This document shows positions 1 through 8,989 of a stretch of 64,000 nt of DNA, one piece after another. Both the position numbers and the translations under genes were made by a program. The notes beneath the pieces are model-generated. The model had not been told where the DNA came from. It searched no databases and saw nothing but the letters and a program-made list of their open reading frames with translations. Each line of letters opens with the position of its first letter. Position 1 is the stretch's first letter. The DNA comes from Flavobacterium aquiphilum (GTDB lineage Bacteria > Bacteroidota > Bacteroidia > Flavobacteriales > Flavobacteriaceae), in NCBI RefSeq assembly GCF_027111335.1, contig NZ_CP114288.1, forward strand, positions 2,418,001 through 2,482,000. Direction: 5' to 3'.

Positions 1-978
1 TTTCGCTGGTTGGGTCCACATAAAGGTGTGGCTCACTTAGGATTGGCTTCGGTAACCAATGCTTGTTATGATTTATGGGCAAAGAAAAGAGGAGTACCAC
101 TTTGGAAATTATTGATTGATTTAAAACCAGAAGAAATTGTAAACACTTTGGATCTTTCTTATTTGGAAGATGAAATGACCCAAGAACAGGCAATCGAATT
201 ATTGCAATCGAATGTAAGCGGGAAAGAAGAGCGTTCCAAAATTATAGAAAAAGGATATCCGGGATATGATACTTCGATAGGCTGGTTTAATTACAGCGAC
301 GAGAAAGTAAGGGAAAATGTTCATAAAGCAATGGCCGAAGGATTTACAGCCATGAAATTGAAAGTAGGTTCCAAAGAGTTTGAACGTGATATTCGTCGTT
401 CGCACATTGTAAGGGAAGCTGCAGGAGATAGTGCAACGATTATGCTGGATGCTAATCAGCAATGGACATTGCCGCAGGCATTGGAAATTTGTCCTCAATT
501 CTTGTTGATGAACCCGTATTGGATTGAAGAACCAACGCATCCTGATGATGTGTTAGGACATAAAACTTTAGCCGATGCGATTGCTCCAACAAAACTGGCA
601 TTGGGAGAACACGTTCCTAACCGAATTATTTTCAAGAACTACCTTCAAACTAAGAGTGCAGGATTTATGCAGGTAGATGCTGTGAGAGTTGGTGGTGTAA
701 GTGAATTTATTTCAGTAAGTTTATTATGTAAAAAATATGGCATCCCTGTAGTTCCTCACGTAGGTGATATGGGGCAATTGCATCAGCATTTGGTTTTGTT
801 TAACCATATTTCGATGGGGCACGAAGCCTTATTTTTAGAGCATATTCCTCATCTTCAAAAACATTTTGTAAATCCGGTGGATATCAAAGGTGGTGTGTAT
901 AAAACGCCAATGGAAGCAGGAAGCAGCTGTGATTTAAAAGAATTTTCAACACAAAAGAAAACGCAAGTCATAATTTAA
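1..978 (+). CDS. L-fuconate dehydratase, enolase superfamily (5' end outside window)
   Basis: This enzyme dehydrates L-fuconate to 2-keto-3-deoxy-L-fuconate in non-phosphorylative L-fucose catabolism; it is cytoplasmic and Mg-dependent. The reading frame is open from base 1 (FRWLGPHKGV...), so about 105 N-terminal residues of the roughly 430-residue family length lie upstream of the window; a TTG at base 10 is not a plausible start. Visible features are the KxK catalytic motif (MKLKVGS), the metal-ligand motifs LDANQQW, WIEEPTHPDDVLGH and LGEH, and the late PHVGDMGQLHQH region. These agree with what I know of the Xanthomonas L-fuconate dehydratase better than with other mandelate-racemase relatives. 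It ends 11 bases before the symporter gene and appears to belong to the same operon. Confidence 0.9.
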   Translation, partial: FRWLGPHKGVAHLGLASVTNACYDLWAKKRGVPLWKLLIDLKPEEIVNTLDLSYLEDEMTQEQAIELLQSNVSGKEERSKIIEKGYPGYDTSIGWFNYSDEKVRENVHKAMAEGFTAMKLKVGSKEFERDIRRSHIVREAAGDSATIMLDANQQWTLPQALEICPQFLLMNPYWIEEPTHPDDVLGHKTLADAIAPTKLALGEHVPNRIIFKNYLQTKSAGFMQVDAVRVGGVSEFISVSLLCKKYGIPVVPHVGDMGQLHQHLVLFNHISMGHEALFLEHIPHLQKHFVNPVDIKGGVYKTPMEAGSSCDLKEFSTQKKTQVII

Positions 979-989
979 TTAACTAACCA

Positions 990-2642
990 ATGATTGGAAC
1001 CACAGATCTCATTATCAGCGTTTGTTACGTTATTGGAATCCTTATTATTGGGTTGTCATACGGCATTTATCATAAGAGAAAAAGCAAAGAGAATGCGGCA
1101 AGAGAGTATTTTTTGGCAGGAAAATCGCTAAAATGGCCTTCTATAGGTTTGGCTCTTTTTGCTACAAATATTTCTACGGTGCATTTGGTGAGTTTGGCTC
1201 AAAGTGGTTTTGATTCTGGTTTGCTCAATGGTAATTTTGAATGGATGGCCGCCTTTACACTGATATTGCTGGCTTTGTTTTTCACTCCTTTTTACATTAA
1301 ATCGGGTGTTGCCACTTTACCTGATTTCTTGGAACGCAGGTATGACCGTTCCAGTCGTGACTGGTTAGTCATTGTTTCAATAGTATCGGCGATTATTATA
1401 CATATTGCGTTTTCGATGCTTGCAGGTGGGATTGTATTAAAGACTTTGTTCAATGTAGATCTTTACACAAGTGTTATAGTAATCTCTGTAATTACGGCAA
1501 TATATACAATTGTTGGAGGTTTGAAAGCTGTTGTTATAACAGAATCTATTCAAACGGTAGTATTGATAACGGGAGCGACAATCATAAGTTTTGCGGCTTA
1601 TTTCAAAATGGGAGGTTGGCAACCAATGGTTGATGTATTGCAATCTACAAACGGAATGAATAAACTCTCCATGCTTCGCCCACATGGTGATCCTAGCGGG
1701 ATGCCTTGGTATGCCGTTATGTTGGGTTACCCGATACTTGGAATATGGTATTGGTGTGCCGATCAGACAATTGTTCAACGAGTGCTTGGGGCAAAGGATG
1801 AAAATCATGCCAGAGTAGGGCCTTTGTTTTGTGGGTTTATAAAAATTTTGCCCGTTTTTATTTTTATTCTTCCGGGGTTATTTGCTTATACATTGGCTCA
1901 CTCAGGCAAATTGGATATCAGTGCTTTGCAATCTATTGACGAAACCGGAAAAACAATCGTTAACAGTAAAGGAATTTATACTTTGATGATAACCCAATTG
2001 TTGCCTACCGGATTGGTTGGAATTTTGGTGGCTGCATTGTTATCAGGATTGATGAGTCAGGTTTCAGGAGCTTTGAATTCTATTTCAACTATGTTTGGAT
2101 ATGACATTTACAAACGCTATCGTCCAAATACAAGTGATGTAAAATTGGTTGGTGTGGGTAAAATAGCGGCTGGAGTTGCTTTGGTTTTTTCTTTGATGTT
2201 GTTGCCTTTGCTTAATAAATACGAAAGTATTTTCAACGGATTGAACGACATTATTGCACACATCGCACCTCCAATTACCTGTGTTTTTCTTTTAGGGGTT
2301 TTTTGGAAAAAAGCCTCAGCTCAATCGGCTAAATTGACGCTTTGGATTGGGTCGGCATTGGGAGCCATTGTGTTTACGGTAAATAAAATATATGTAGGTA
2401 CAGCTTTGGCACAGATTCCGTTCATGATGATGGCTTTCTATCTTTTTATGGCCTGTTTTGCTATGCAGGTTGTTTTCTCTTATGTGTATCCGGTTCAACA
2501 TACTGCGCAAAGCGAGAAATTGTATTGGAAATCATTTTTGGAACCATTGCAAAGCAAAGGATGGAACGGAATCGGAAATTATAAAACACTATCGGCCTTA
2601 TTGTTGCTTTTGATGGTAGGGCTATTTTGGATTTTTAGATAG
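990..2642 (+). CDS. Sodium/solute symporter (SSS/SGLT family), probable L-fucose or related sugar importer
   Basis: A 550-residue polytopic inner-membrane protein with about 13-14 hydrophobic segments from residue 5 to the C-terminus. It matches the SSS family: the REYFLAGKSLKWPSIGLALFATN segment near residues 38-60 and the GLMSQVSGALNS segment near residue 355 are typical. Members use the Na+ gradient to import sugars and other small solutes. The position, 11 bases after L-fuconate dehydratase and 8 before the mutarotase-like gene, suggests L-fucose or its lactone/acid as substrate, which is inference because SSS substrate cannot be read from sequence. Confidence 0.85.
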   Translation: MIGTTDLIISVCYVIGILIIGLSYGIYHKRKSKENAAREYFLAGKSLKWPSIGLALFATNISTVHLVSLAQSGFDSGLLNGNFEWMAAFTLILLALFFTPFYIKSGVATLPDFLERRYDRSSRDWLVIVSIVSAIIIHIAFSMLAGGIVLKTLFNVDLYTSVIVISVITAIYTIVGGLKAVVITESIQTVVLITGATIISFAAYFKMGGWQPMVDVLQSTNGMNKLSMLRPHGDPSGMPWYAVMLGYPILGIWYWCADQTIVQRVLGAKDENHARVGPLFCGFIKILPVFIFILPGLFAYTLAHSGKLDISALQSIDETGKTIVNSKGIYTLMITQLLPTGLVGILVAALLSGLMSQVSGALNSISTMFGYDIYKRYRPNTSDVKLVGVGKIAAGVALVFSLMLLPLLNKYESIFNGLNDIIAHIAPPITCVFLLGVFWKKASAQSAKLTLWIGSALGAIVFTVNKIYVGTALAQIPFMMMAFYLFMACFAMQVVFSYVYPVQHTAQSEKLYWKSFLEPLQSKGWNGIGNYKTLSALLLLLMVGLFWIFR

Positions 2643-2650
2643 AAAAAAAT

Positions 2651-3103
2651 ATGAAAAAAATGTATTCTATCATAATCGCTTTGGTGATTGTTATGATAAC
2701 GGCAAGTTTTTTTCTGTTTTTTAATAATTGTACAAATGAAGGGAAAGTAGGGCTATCTAAGGAAATTAGCCGAATGGGAATGGTTACCGGAATAAAGCCT
2801 GACAAAATTGAATATTATAAACAGTTGCATGCAAAAGCCTGGCCTGGTGTTTTAAAGAAATTAAGAGAAGTTAACATTAAAAATTACTCCATATACATTC
2901 AAAAAATTGAGGACAAGTATTTTTTGTTCAGTTATTTCGAATATACCGGCTCTGATTTTGACAAAGACATGAAAAAAATGGCTGCGGATAAAACTACGCA
3001 ACGCTGGTGGAAAGAGACTGATCCCACCCAAATTCCGTTGCCGGAAGCAGCAAGCAAAAAACAAGTATGGACTGATATGGAAGAAGTTTTCCATACAAAT
3101 TAA
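2651..3103 (+). CDS. L-fucose/L-rhamnose mutarotase-like protein (DUF718 fold) with N-terminal membrane anchor
   Basis: Residues 40-150 look like the RhaM/FucU-like DUF718 dimeric alpha-beta barrel, which interconverts sugar anomers: RMGMVTGIKPDKIEYYKQLHAKAWPGVL, the NYSIYI strand and the TQRWWKETDP segment are characteristic. Usual family length is about 105-115 residues; this protein adds about 38 residues at the N-terminus with one strongly hydrophobic segment (residues 5-24) followed by NNC at 25-27. The cysteine context is a poor lipobox, so a single membrane anchor is more likely than a lipoprotein, placing the domain outside the cytoplasm. Together with the flanking transporter this suggests anomer conversion before uptake. 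It lies 8 bases after the symporter and 18 before the SDR. Confidence 0.75.
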   Translation: MKKMYSIIIALVIVMITASFFLFFNNCTNEGKVGLSKEISRMGMVTGIKPDKIEYYKQLHAKAWPGVLKKLREVNIKNYSIYIQKIEDKYFLFSYFEYTGSDFDKDMKKMAADKTTQRWWKETDPTQIPLPEAASKKQVWTDMEEVFHTN

Positions 3104-3121
3104 AAGTTAAAAAGAATATTT

Positions 3122-3892
3122 ATGCAACTACTAGCTAATAAAATTATATTTCTAACTGGAGGATCAATGGGGATTGGTTTGGAATGTGCCAAAAAATATG
3201 CCGAAGCAGGAGCCAAAGTAATGATTATGGCCAATCATGAACCTTCATTGATTGAATCTATGAAAATATTAGGGGAAGGACATAGCTCTTTTTTTGGTGA
3301 TATTTCTAATTCATCCGAAGTGGAAAAAGCTATTGAATTTACTTTAAAACAATATGGTAAAATCGATGTGATTCACAATAATGCCGGTATTGCATGCCCA
3401 TCAAAACCATTGGATGAAACCGATGAATACGAATGGGATAAACTTTTTGATATCAATCTTAAAGGAGTATTTTTCACTACGCGATTTGGCTTGGAAGCTT
3501 TGAAGCAAACTCAAGGTTGTATTTTAAACACTAGTAGTATTGTTGGAGAAATAGGTCAGGAAAATCACGCTGCTTATTCAGCGACAAAAGGAGCATTGAA
3601 TTCATTGACTAAGTCGATGGCTTTGGATTATGCCAAATATAAAATAAGAGTCAATGCTGTCGCACCAGCCGGAGTATGGACACCTATGCTGAGAGAGTGG
3701 GGGAAAGAGCAAAAGGATTCGGCTAAAATCGAAAAGTATTTGGATGATATCCATGTTTTGGGTTATTGTCCTGAAGGAGATGTTATCGCCGATGCTTGTG
3801 TCTTTATCGTTTCGGATAAAGCGAGATTTATTACGGGTAATGTAATGCCGGTAAGCGGAGGTGCAGAGTTAGGCTATAGAAGATTTGATTAA
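3122..3892 (+). CDS. SDR-family dehydrogenase of L-fucose catabolism (2-keto-3-deoxy-L-fuconate or L-fucose dehydrogenase)
   Basis: A classical short-chain dehydrogenase of 256 residues: dinucleotide-binding TGGSMGIG at 12-19, NNAG at 86-89, catalytic Ser in NTSS around 138-139, and YxxxK with Tyr152 and Lys156. It ends in the usual GNVMPVSGG segment. The bacterial non-phosphorylative pathway needs two SDRs, one oxidising L-fucose to the lactone and one oxidising 2-keto-3-deoxy-L-fuconate; only this one is intact in the window, so its exact step is not decided by sequence. Position beside the dehydratase and the existence of an FAH hydrolase downstream favour the keto-deoxy-fuconate step. It sits in the same operon, 25 bases before the next gene. 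Confidence 0.75.
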   Translation: MQLLANKIIFLTGGSMGIGLECAKKYAEAGAKVMIMANHEPSLIESMKILGEGHSSFFGDISNSSEVEKAIEFTLKQYGKIDVIHNNAGIACPSKPLDETDEYEWDKLFDINLKGVFFTTRFGLEALKQTQGCILNTSSIVGEIGQENHAAYSATKGALNSLTKSMALDYAKYKIRVNAVAPAGVWTPMLREWGKEQKDSAKIEKYLDDIHVLGYCPEGDVIADACVFIVSDKARFITGNVMPVSGGAELGYRRFD

Positions 3893-3917
3893 AGACTTAT
3901 AAATTAAAAGTATAAAC

Positions 3918-5075
3918 ATGCAAAATCTGAAATTTATTATTGTATTTTTTTTGATGCATAGCTTGGTTTCTGCCCAGGATAATTTGGATTTCCAAAAATT
4001 AATCGGACAGGTTGAAACCAAAGACTTTTTTTCGTCACCTGATTACTATACTTGGTGCAGTAGTATTATCAAAGGGGAGGACGGTAAATTTTATATGTTT
4101 TATTCCCGATGGTCACACGGAAAAAGAACCGAAACCGATGATCCAATGAACTATATTTTCAATGGTTTTAGTGGTTGGTGTAAATATTCAGAAATAGCTT
4201 GTGCTGTATCCGATAAAATTGCGGGGCCTTATAAATATGTTGCTACTGTATTGAAATCTAAAGGAGCTAACTCTACAGACTGGGACAAATTTACTTTTCA
4301 TAATCCGCAAATCAGAAAGTTTAATAAGACTTATTATCTGTACTATATATCCAATTCGTATGACCCAACTTTATTTGAAAATGATACAAATAAAACAAAA
4401 GATTGGAAGCAATGGTTGAAGTATAATTGCACTCAAAAGATTGGTGTTATAAAAGCCAATCGTATTTCGGATTTTATTAACGGAAAATATATAAAGCCGG
4501 CAGCTCCATTGATGCAGCCAGATAATGTGAAAACATTTGAAGTAACAACAAACCCAACAGTTACCCAAGGTCAAGACGGTAGGTATTACATGATGTTTAA
4601 ATCTCGAAAGCCTAACGTGGGGCATATGACTTTTTGGATGGCAGTAAGTGACAAACCAGATGGAAAATTTACCATTGTGAGTGATGTGTTTACCAATGCT
4701 GACATGGCTTGTGAGGATCCGTGTATGTGGTACGACAAAAAACGAAAAAGATATTATGCCGCTGTAAAATATTATTCCAATAGTAAAAAATTAGTGCCTC
4801 AGTTTGGCGCATTGGCACTTATAACATCTGAAGATGGAGTAAACTGGCAAGGAGCTCAAAATCCTTTGATTTCATTGCGAGAGCTTAAAACCAAAGACGG
4901 AATCATCCAGTTAGCTCATTTGGAACGTCCTTTTGTTTATATGGATGAAAAGGGACAGCCTGTAGCATTATTTGCGGCAGCATCAATAAAAGAACCGTCA
5001 CAAGGCGGCGAACATCCAGCATCCGACTATAATTCGTTTGTGGTTTGTTTTAAATTAAATGATAATAAAAAGTAA
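3918..5075 (+). CDS. Secreted five-bladed beta-propeller glycoside hydrolase (GH43/GH117-like), specificity unknown
   Basis: A 385-residue protein with a signal peptide ending near residue 19 (SLVSAQ). The body has the repeated short strands of GH43/62/32/68/117-type propellers: YTWCSSIIKGEDGKFYMFYSRW near 43-64, FHNPQIRKFNKTYYLYYIS near 125, TTNPTVTQGQDGRYYMMFKS near 200 and EDPCMWYDKKRKRYYAAVK near 255. Acidic residues in these blade starts are candidates for catalysis. I cannot assign a CAZy family or substrate. Its place between fucose-catabolic genes and a GH20/sulfatase pair suggests it removes a terminal sugar from the same glycan. It ends one base before the next start. Confidence 0.65.
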   Translation: MQNLKFIIVFFLMHSLVSAQDNLDFQKLIGQVETKDFFSSPDYYTWCSSIIKGEDGKFYMFYSRWSHGKRTETDDPMNYIFNGFSGWCKYSEIACAVSDKIAGPYKYVATVLKSKGANSTDWDKFTFHNPQIRKFNKTYYLYYISNSYDPTLFENDTNKTKDWKQWLKYNCTQKIGVIKANRISDFINGKYIKPAAPLMQPDNVKTFEVTTNPTVTQGQDGRYYMMFKSRKPNVGHMTFWMAVSDKPDGKFTIVSDVFTNADMACEDPCMWYDKKRKRYYAAVKYYSNSKKLVPQFGALALITSEDGVNWQGAQNPLISLRELKTKDGIIQLAHLERPFVYMDEKGQPVALFAAASIKEPSQGGEHPASDYNSFVVCFKLNDNKK

Positions 5076-5076
5076 A

Positions 5077-7425
5077 ATGAAAAAAGGAATTCTTCTTGTA
5101 GGATTGTTATTCAGTGTGATGCTTCAAGCGCAACAATCAGTGAATATTATTCCGCAACCACTAAGTTTAACTCTTAAAAAAGGAAGTTTTGTTATTGATG
5201 ATAAAACAGCGATAGAATCTTCAAAATCGGATAAAGAGGCGCAAAAAGTGGCTTTGTTTTTTGAAAACTTTGTAAATAAAGTTTCTAAGGTTAAAGTAAA
5301 AAGTATTTCTGCGAAGAATACTAAGAAAATCAGTTTCTTAATTGAGAAAAACGCTGAATTGGGAGAAGAAGGTTATACGATAAATGTTTCTCCGGAGACC
5401 GTTTCCGTGAAAGCAACTACTTCAAAAGGATTGTTTTACGGAATGCAGTCATTGGTACAAACCCTGCCTTTGGTTAAAGGAAATGATTGGGTTCAGATTC
5501 CTGCTATGGAAATAAAAGATAATCCTCGTTTCAAATGGAGAGGGGTAATGCTGGATGTTTGCCGTTACTTTTTTACGGTGGACATGATGAAGCAATACAT
5601 CGATTTGATGGCTTCATACAAAATGAATGTACTTCATTGGCATTTGACAGAAGATCAGGGTTGGAGAATAGAAATAAAAAAATACCCGCGTTTGACAGAA
5701 ATTGGTTCTGTGCGCAACGGAACGATCATTGGCAGATATCCTGGAAAAGGAAATACCAATGTGCCTGTTACGGGTTTTTATACCCAAGATCAGGTTAAAG
5801 AATTGGTTAAATATGCTTCAGACAGAGCGATAACCATTATCCCTGAAATTGAAATGCCAGGCCACAGTAGTGCAGCTATTGCGGCTTATCCTGAATTGAG
5901 TTGTTTTCCAAAAGAGAGAACAAAATTCAAGGATACCATTTTTTCGTTGCAATCAAGAAAAGAACTTGCTGAGGGAAGATTAAAATTTGTTCAGGAAACT
6001 TGGGGAGTTTTTGAAGATGTTTATGCTCCAACCGAATATACTTTTAAGTTTTTGGAAGATGTAATAGACGAAATCATTCCTTTGTTCCCGTCCAAATATA
6101 TTCACATTGGAGGTGATGAATGTCCAAAAGAGTCATGGAAAAGAAGTGAGTTTTGCCAGAATCTGATAAAAGAAAAAGGTTTAAAAGATGAGCATGGCTT
6201 ACAAAGTTATTTCATTACAAGAATGGAGAAATACATTAATTCTAAAGGCAAATCAATAATTGGTTGGGATGAAATTTTGGAAGGAGGCTTGGCACCAAAT
6301 GCAACTGTGATGAGTTGGAGAGGTGAAAAAGGTGGCGTAGAAGCAGCAAAATTAAACCACGATGTGATTATGACTCCTGGTGACCCTTGCTATCTGAATC
6401 GTCCGCAAGGAGATCCCGAAACAGAACCTGTAGGCGGATGGGGTGTAGTTAATTTGAAGAGAGTGTATGCTTACGAACCTATTCCTTCTGAGTTAAGTGC
6501 TGAACAAGCGAAACACGTTTTAGGCTCGCAAGGTAATTTTTGGACCGAATATATTCCAACATTTGAGCATTTGCAATATATGTCGCTTCCAAGATTATTG
6601 GCATTATCTGAAGTGATGTGGTCTCCAAAAGATAAACGTGATTGGAAGGAATTTAGACAACGTTTGAACCCGCATTTCAAAAGTTTTGAAGCTAAAGGAT
6701 TAAAATATTCTAAAGGAGACTTTAGAGCACTGATAACGACTGCTACAATAGACAATGTTTTATCAATTGTTCTTGATACCGAAAATCCTGATGCTGTAAT
6801 TTATTATACAACAGATGGCAGTATTCCTACTGCAGAAAGCTTTAAATATACTAAGCCGATAGCTATAGACAAATCATTGACTATTAAAGCGATTACGGTA
6901 TTAGATGGAAAAGTTATGACTTCAAAACCCGCAGAACAATCTTTTGTTTACAATAAGGCTTTAGGAAAAAAGATAACTTACGATAATAAATACAGCAGTT
7001 CTTATAAAGCGAGTGGAGACAATGCTTTAATTGACGGAATTAAAGGGACAAAGGATATTACAAAAAATTGGCACGGATTTCAAATTAATGACATTGTTGC
7101 TACTATTGATTTGGGTGCTGGGATTGACGGTAACAGTATTTCGATTGGATGTATCCAAAATTGGGCAAAATGGGTGTTTTTGCCACAATGGGTTAAATTT
7201 GAAATATCCCAAGACGGAATTAATTTCAAAGAAATAAAAACGATTGGTAATGAGGTTGCTCCAACCCAAAAAGGAGATATCCTGAAAGAATTTAAAGTCG
7301 ATTTTCCGCAACAAAAGATTATGAAAGTGCGCGTGACTGCTAAGAGTTTAGGAGACATACCAACAGGCCATACAGACGAAAAACAAAAGCCTTGGCTGTT
7401 CGCTGATGAGATTTCGATTAATTAA
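5077..7425 (+). CDS. GH20 beta-N-acetylhexosaminidase with C-terminal chitobiase-type and F5/8-type domains
   Basis: An exported exo-hexosaminidase removing terminal GlcNAc or GalNAc. I chose the ATG at 5077 rather than the in-frame one at 5059, because it gives a normal signal peptide (MKKGILLVGLL...LQAQ) and avoids overlap with the preceding gene. The order is: GH20b domain (about 20-140), GH20 catalytic barrel (about 145-500) with the Asp-Glu pair D347-E348 in HIGGDECP, a chitobiase C-terminal-like beta domain (about 560-630, IYYTTDGSIPT) and an F5/8 type C-like carbohydrate-binding domain to the end. The two other GH20 proteins in the window stop after the barrel. It is followed after 17 bases by a sulfatase, fitting stepwise desulfation and hexosamine removal. 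Confidence 0.92.
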   Translation: MKKGILLVGLLFSVMLQAQQSVNIIPQPLSLTLKKGSFVIDDKTAIESSKSDKEAQKVALFFENFVNKVSKVKVKSISAKNTKKISFLIEKNAELGEEGYTINVSPETVSVKATTSKGLFYGMQSLVQTLPLVKGNDWVQIPAMEIKDNPRFKWRGVMLDVCRYFFTVDMMKQYIDLMASYKMNVLHWHLTEDQGWRIEIKKYPRLTEIGSVRNGTIIGRYPGKGNTNVPVTGFYTQDQVKELVKYASDRAITIIPEIEMPGHSSAAIAAYPELSCFPKERTKFKDTIFSLQSRKELAEGRLKFVQETWGVFEDVYAPTEYTFKFLEDVIDEIIPLFPSKYIHIGGDECPKESWKRSEFCQNLIKEKGLKDEHGLQSYFITRMEKYINSKGKSIIGWDEILEGGLAPNATVMSWRGEKGGVEAAKLNHDVIMTPGDPCYLNRPQGDPETEPVGGWGVVNLKRVYAYEPIPSELSAEQAKHVLGSQGNFWTEYIPTFEHLQYMSLPRLLALSEVMWSPKDKRDWKEFRQRLNPHFKSFEAKGLKYSKGDFRALITTATIDNVLSIVLDTENPDAVIYYTTDGSIPTAESFKYTKPIAIDKSLTIKAITVLDGKVMTSKPAEQSFVYNKALGKKITYDNKYSSSYKASGDNALIDGIKGTKDITKNWHGFQINDIVATIDLGAGIDGNSISIGCIQNWAKWVFLPQWVKFEISQDGINFKEIKTIGNEVAPTQKGDILKEFKVDFPQQKIMKVRVTAKSLGDIPTGHTDEKQKPWLFADEISIN

Positions 7426-7442
7426 AGTATAATTTGAATAAG

Positions 7443-8906
7443 ATGAGAATTAATAAACTTAAAACAATTGCTTTTCTTTTAATTGCTTTACTGGGAATTA
7501 TGATGGTTCATGCCCAGAAAAAACAAGGAAAACCCAATGTTATTGTCATTTTGATGGATGATATGGGTTATGCAGATACTAAACCTTATGGAAGTGTAGG
7601 TTATGAAACTCCCAATTTTGACAAACTAGCCAATGAGGGGATGCGTTTTACCCATTTTTATGCAGCCCAGGCAGTCTGTACTGCGTCGAGAGCCGCTTTG
7701 CTTACAGGCTGTTATCCAACGAGAATTGGAGTAGGATTTGCGTTGGCTCCTTGGGATAAAACCGCTTTAAACCCAAATGAGGAAACAATTGCTAAGTTGT
7801 TGAAAGATCAGGGATATGTAACTGGAATGTTGGGAAAATGGCATTTAGGCTCGAAAGCTCCATTTCTTCCTATTCATTACGGTTTTGATACGTTTTATGG
7901 TATTCCATATTCTCATGATTATTGGCCTGTTGATTATAAAGGGAATCCGGTGCCAAAAGATACCCCTAATGATTGGCGTGCTACATGCCCAGTTTTGCCT
8001 ATTTACGAAGGAGATACTCAAGTTGGAACCATTCCAAATTTAGAAGAAGCATCGAAACTTACCACAACGCTGACTGAAAAAGCGGAAGAGTTTATTAGTA
8101 AAAACAAAAAGAAACCTTTCTTTTTGTTTTTAGCTCATCCCTTACCACATGTGCCTTTGGTAGTTTCTTCGAAGTTTAAAGGAAAGTCTGGCGCAGGATT
8201 ATATGGTGACGTAATTAGTGAAATCGACTGGTCAGTCGGAAGAATTATGGAGGCACTTAAGAAAAATAAAATTGATAAGAATACCCTGTTAATTGTAACG
8301 AGTGATAATGGTCCATGGCTTTCTTATGGGAATCATGCTGGGTCAACCGGAGGCTTGAGAGAAGGAAAAGGAACGGCTTGGGACGGTGGAACAAGGGTAC
8401 AGTGTTACATTAGTTGGCCAGGGAAAATTGCACCGGGATCAGTATCCAATCAGTTGATGACCAATATGGATATTTTACCAACAATTGTTGCTGCAACGAA
8501 TGCTCATTTGCCAAAAGAAAAAATAGACGGTCTTGACTTTTTACCATTGTTAACGGGAAAAACCAATAAGTCACCAAGGGATTTGTTCTATGTGTATTAT
8601 GATCTGAACAATTTGAAACTCATTCGTTACAAAACATGGGAATTGGTATTGCCTCATGATTCACAGGCTTATAGTCAGGCTATACCGGGGAAAGACGGAA
8701 CTCCGGGAAAAGTCCCGCATGCAAAAATTCCAATGGCATTATACGATCTTCTTCATGATCCTGGAACGATACAAGATGTACAAACCCAGTATCCGGAAGT
8801 GGTCGAAGAAATTTTGAAATATGCTGAACAGGCAAGAGAAGATATGGGGGATGGTCTTACCAAGCGCATTGGGAAAAACAATAGAAAGCCTGCCAAAATG
8901 GAGTAA
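7443..8906 (+). CDS. Secreted sulfatase, S1 (formylglycine) family
   Basis: Start taken at ATG 7443; an upstream TTG at 7434 adds only three residues. A signal peptide (IAFLLIALLGIMMVHAQ) precedes the sulfatase fold: NVIVILMDDMGYAD binds the metal with DD at 39-40, and the maturation motif is C79-T-A-S-R83 followed by AALLTG. In this motif Ala replaces the more usual Pro; the family allows this. GKWHLG and TSDNGP are the later active-site and metal motifs. The cysteine must be converted to formylglycine by a maturase not seen in the window. The target sulfate position is not readable; general appearance is of galactose/galactosamine-type arylsulfatase-A relatives. It probably shares the operon with the GH20 upstream. 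Confidence 0.9.
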   Translation: MRINKLKTIAFLLIALLGIMMVHAQKKQGKPNVIVILMDDMGYADTKPYGSVGYETPNFDKLANEGMRFTHFYAAQAVCTASRAALLTGCYPTRIGVGFALAPWDKTALNPNEETIAKLLKDQGYVTGMLGKWHLGSKAPFLPIHYGFDTFYGIPYSHDYWPVDYKGNPVPKDTPNDWRATCPVLPIYEGDTQVGTIPNLEEASKLTTTLTEKAEEFISKNKKKPFFLFLAHPLPHVPLVVSSKFKGKSGAGLYGDVISEIDWSVGRIMEALKKNKIDKNTLLIVTSDNGPWLSYGNHAGSTGGLREGKGTAWDGGTRVQCYISWPGKIAPGSVSNQLMTNMDILPTIVAATNAHLPKEKIDGLDFLPLLTGKTNKSPRDLFYVYYDLNNLKLIRYKTWELVLPHDSQAYSQAIPGKDGTPGKVPHAKIPMALYDLLHDPGTIQDVQTQYPEVVEEILKYAEQAREDMGDGLTKRIGKNNRKPAKME

Positions 8907-8989
8907 TAATTGGTAATTTTATAAATAAACTTTAATTGTATAAAAAGTTTAGATTGTATATTGTAAATAACTAAATAATAATATTATAT

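Noticed and set aside
1437..1808. Minus-strand open frame inside the symporter gene
   Set aside because: It is antisense to a well-conserved gene and has no family features; the same holds for the many other shadow frames inside PL8, SusC, GH20 and sulfatase genes.
5059..5076. Earlier in-frame ATG for the GH20 gene
   Set aside because: It overlaps the previous gene and places charged residues ahead of a good signal peptide starting at 5077.
7031..7358. Three overlapping open frames inside the 3' part of the GH20 gene
   Set aside because: They overlap the F5/8-like domain of the real gene and lack signals of their own.
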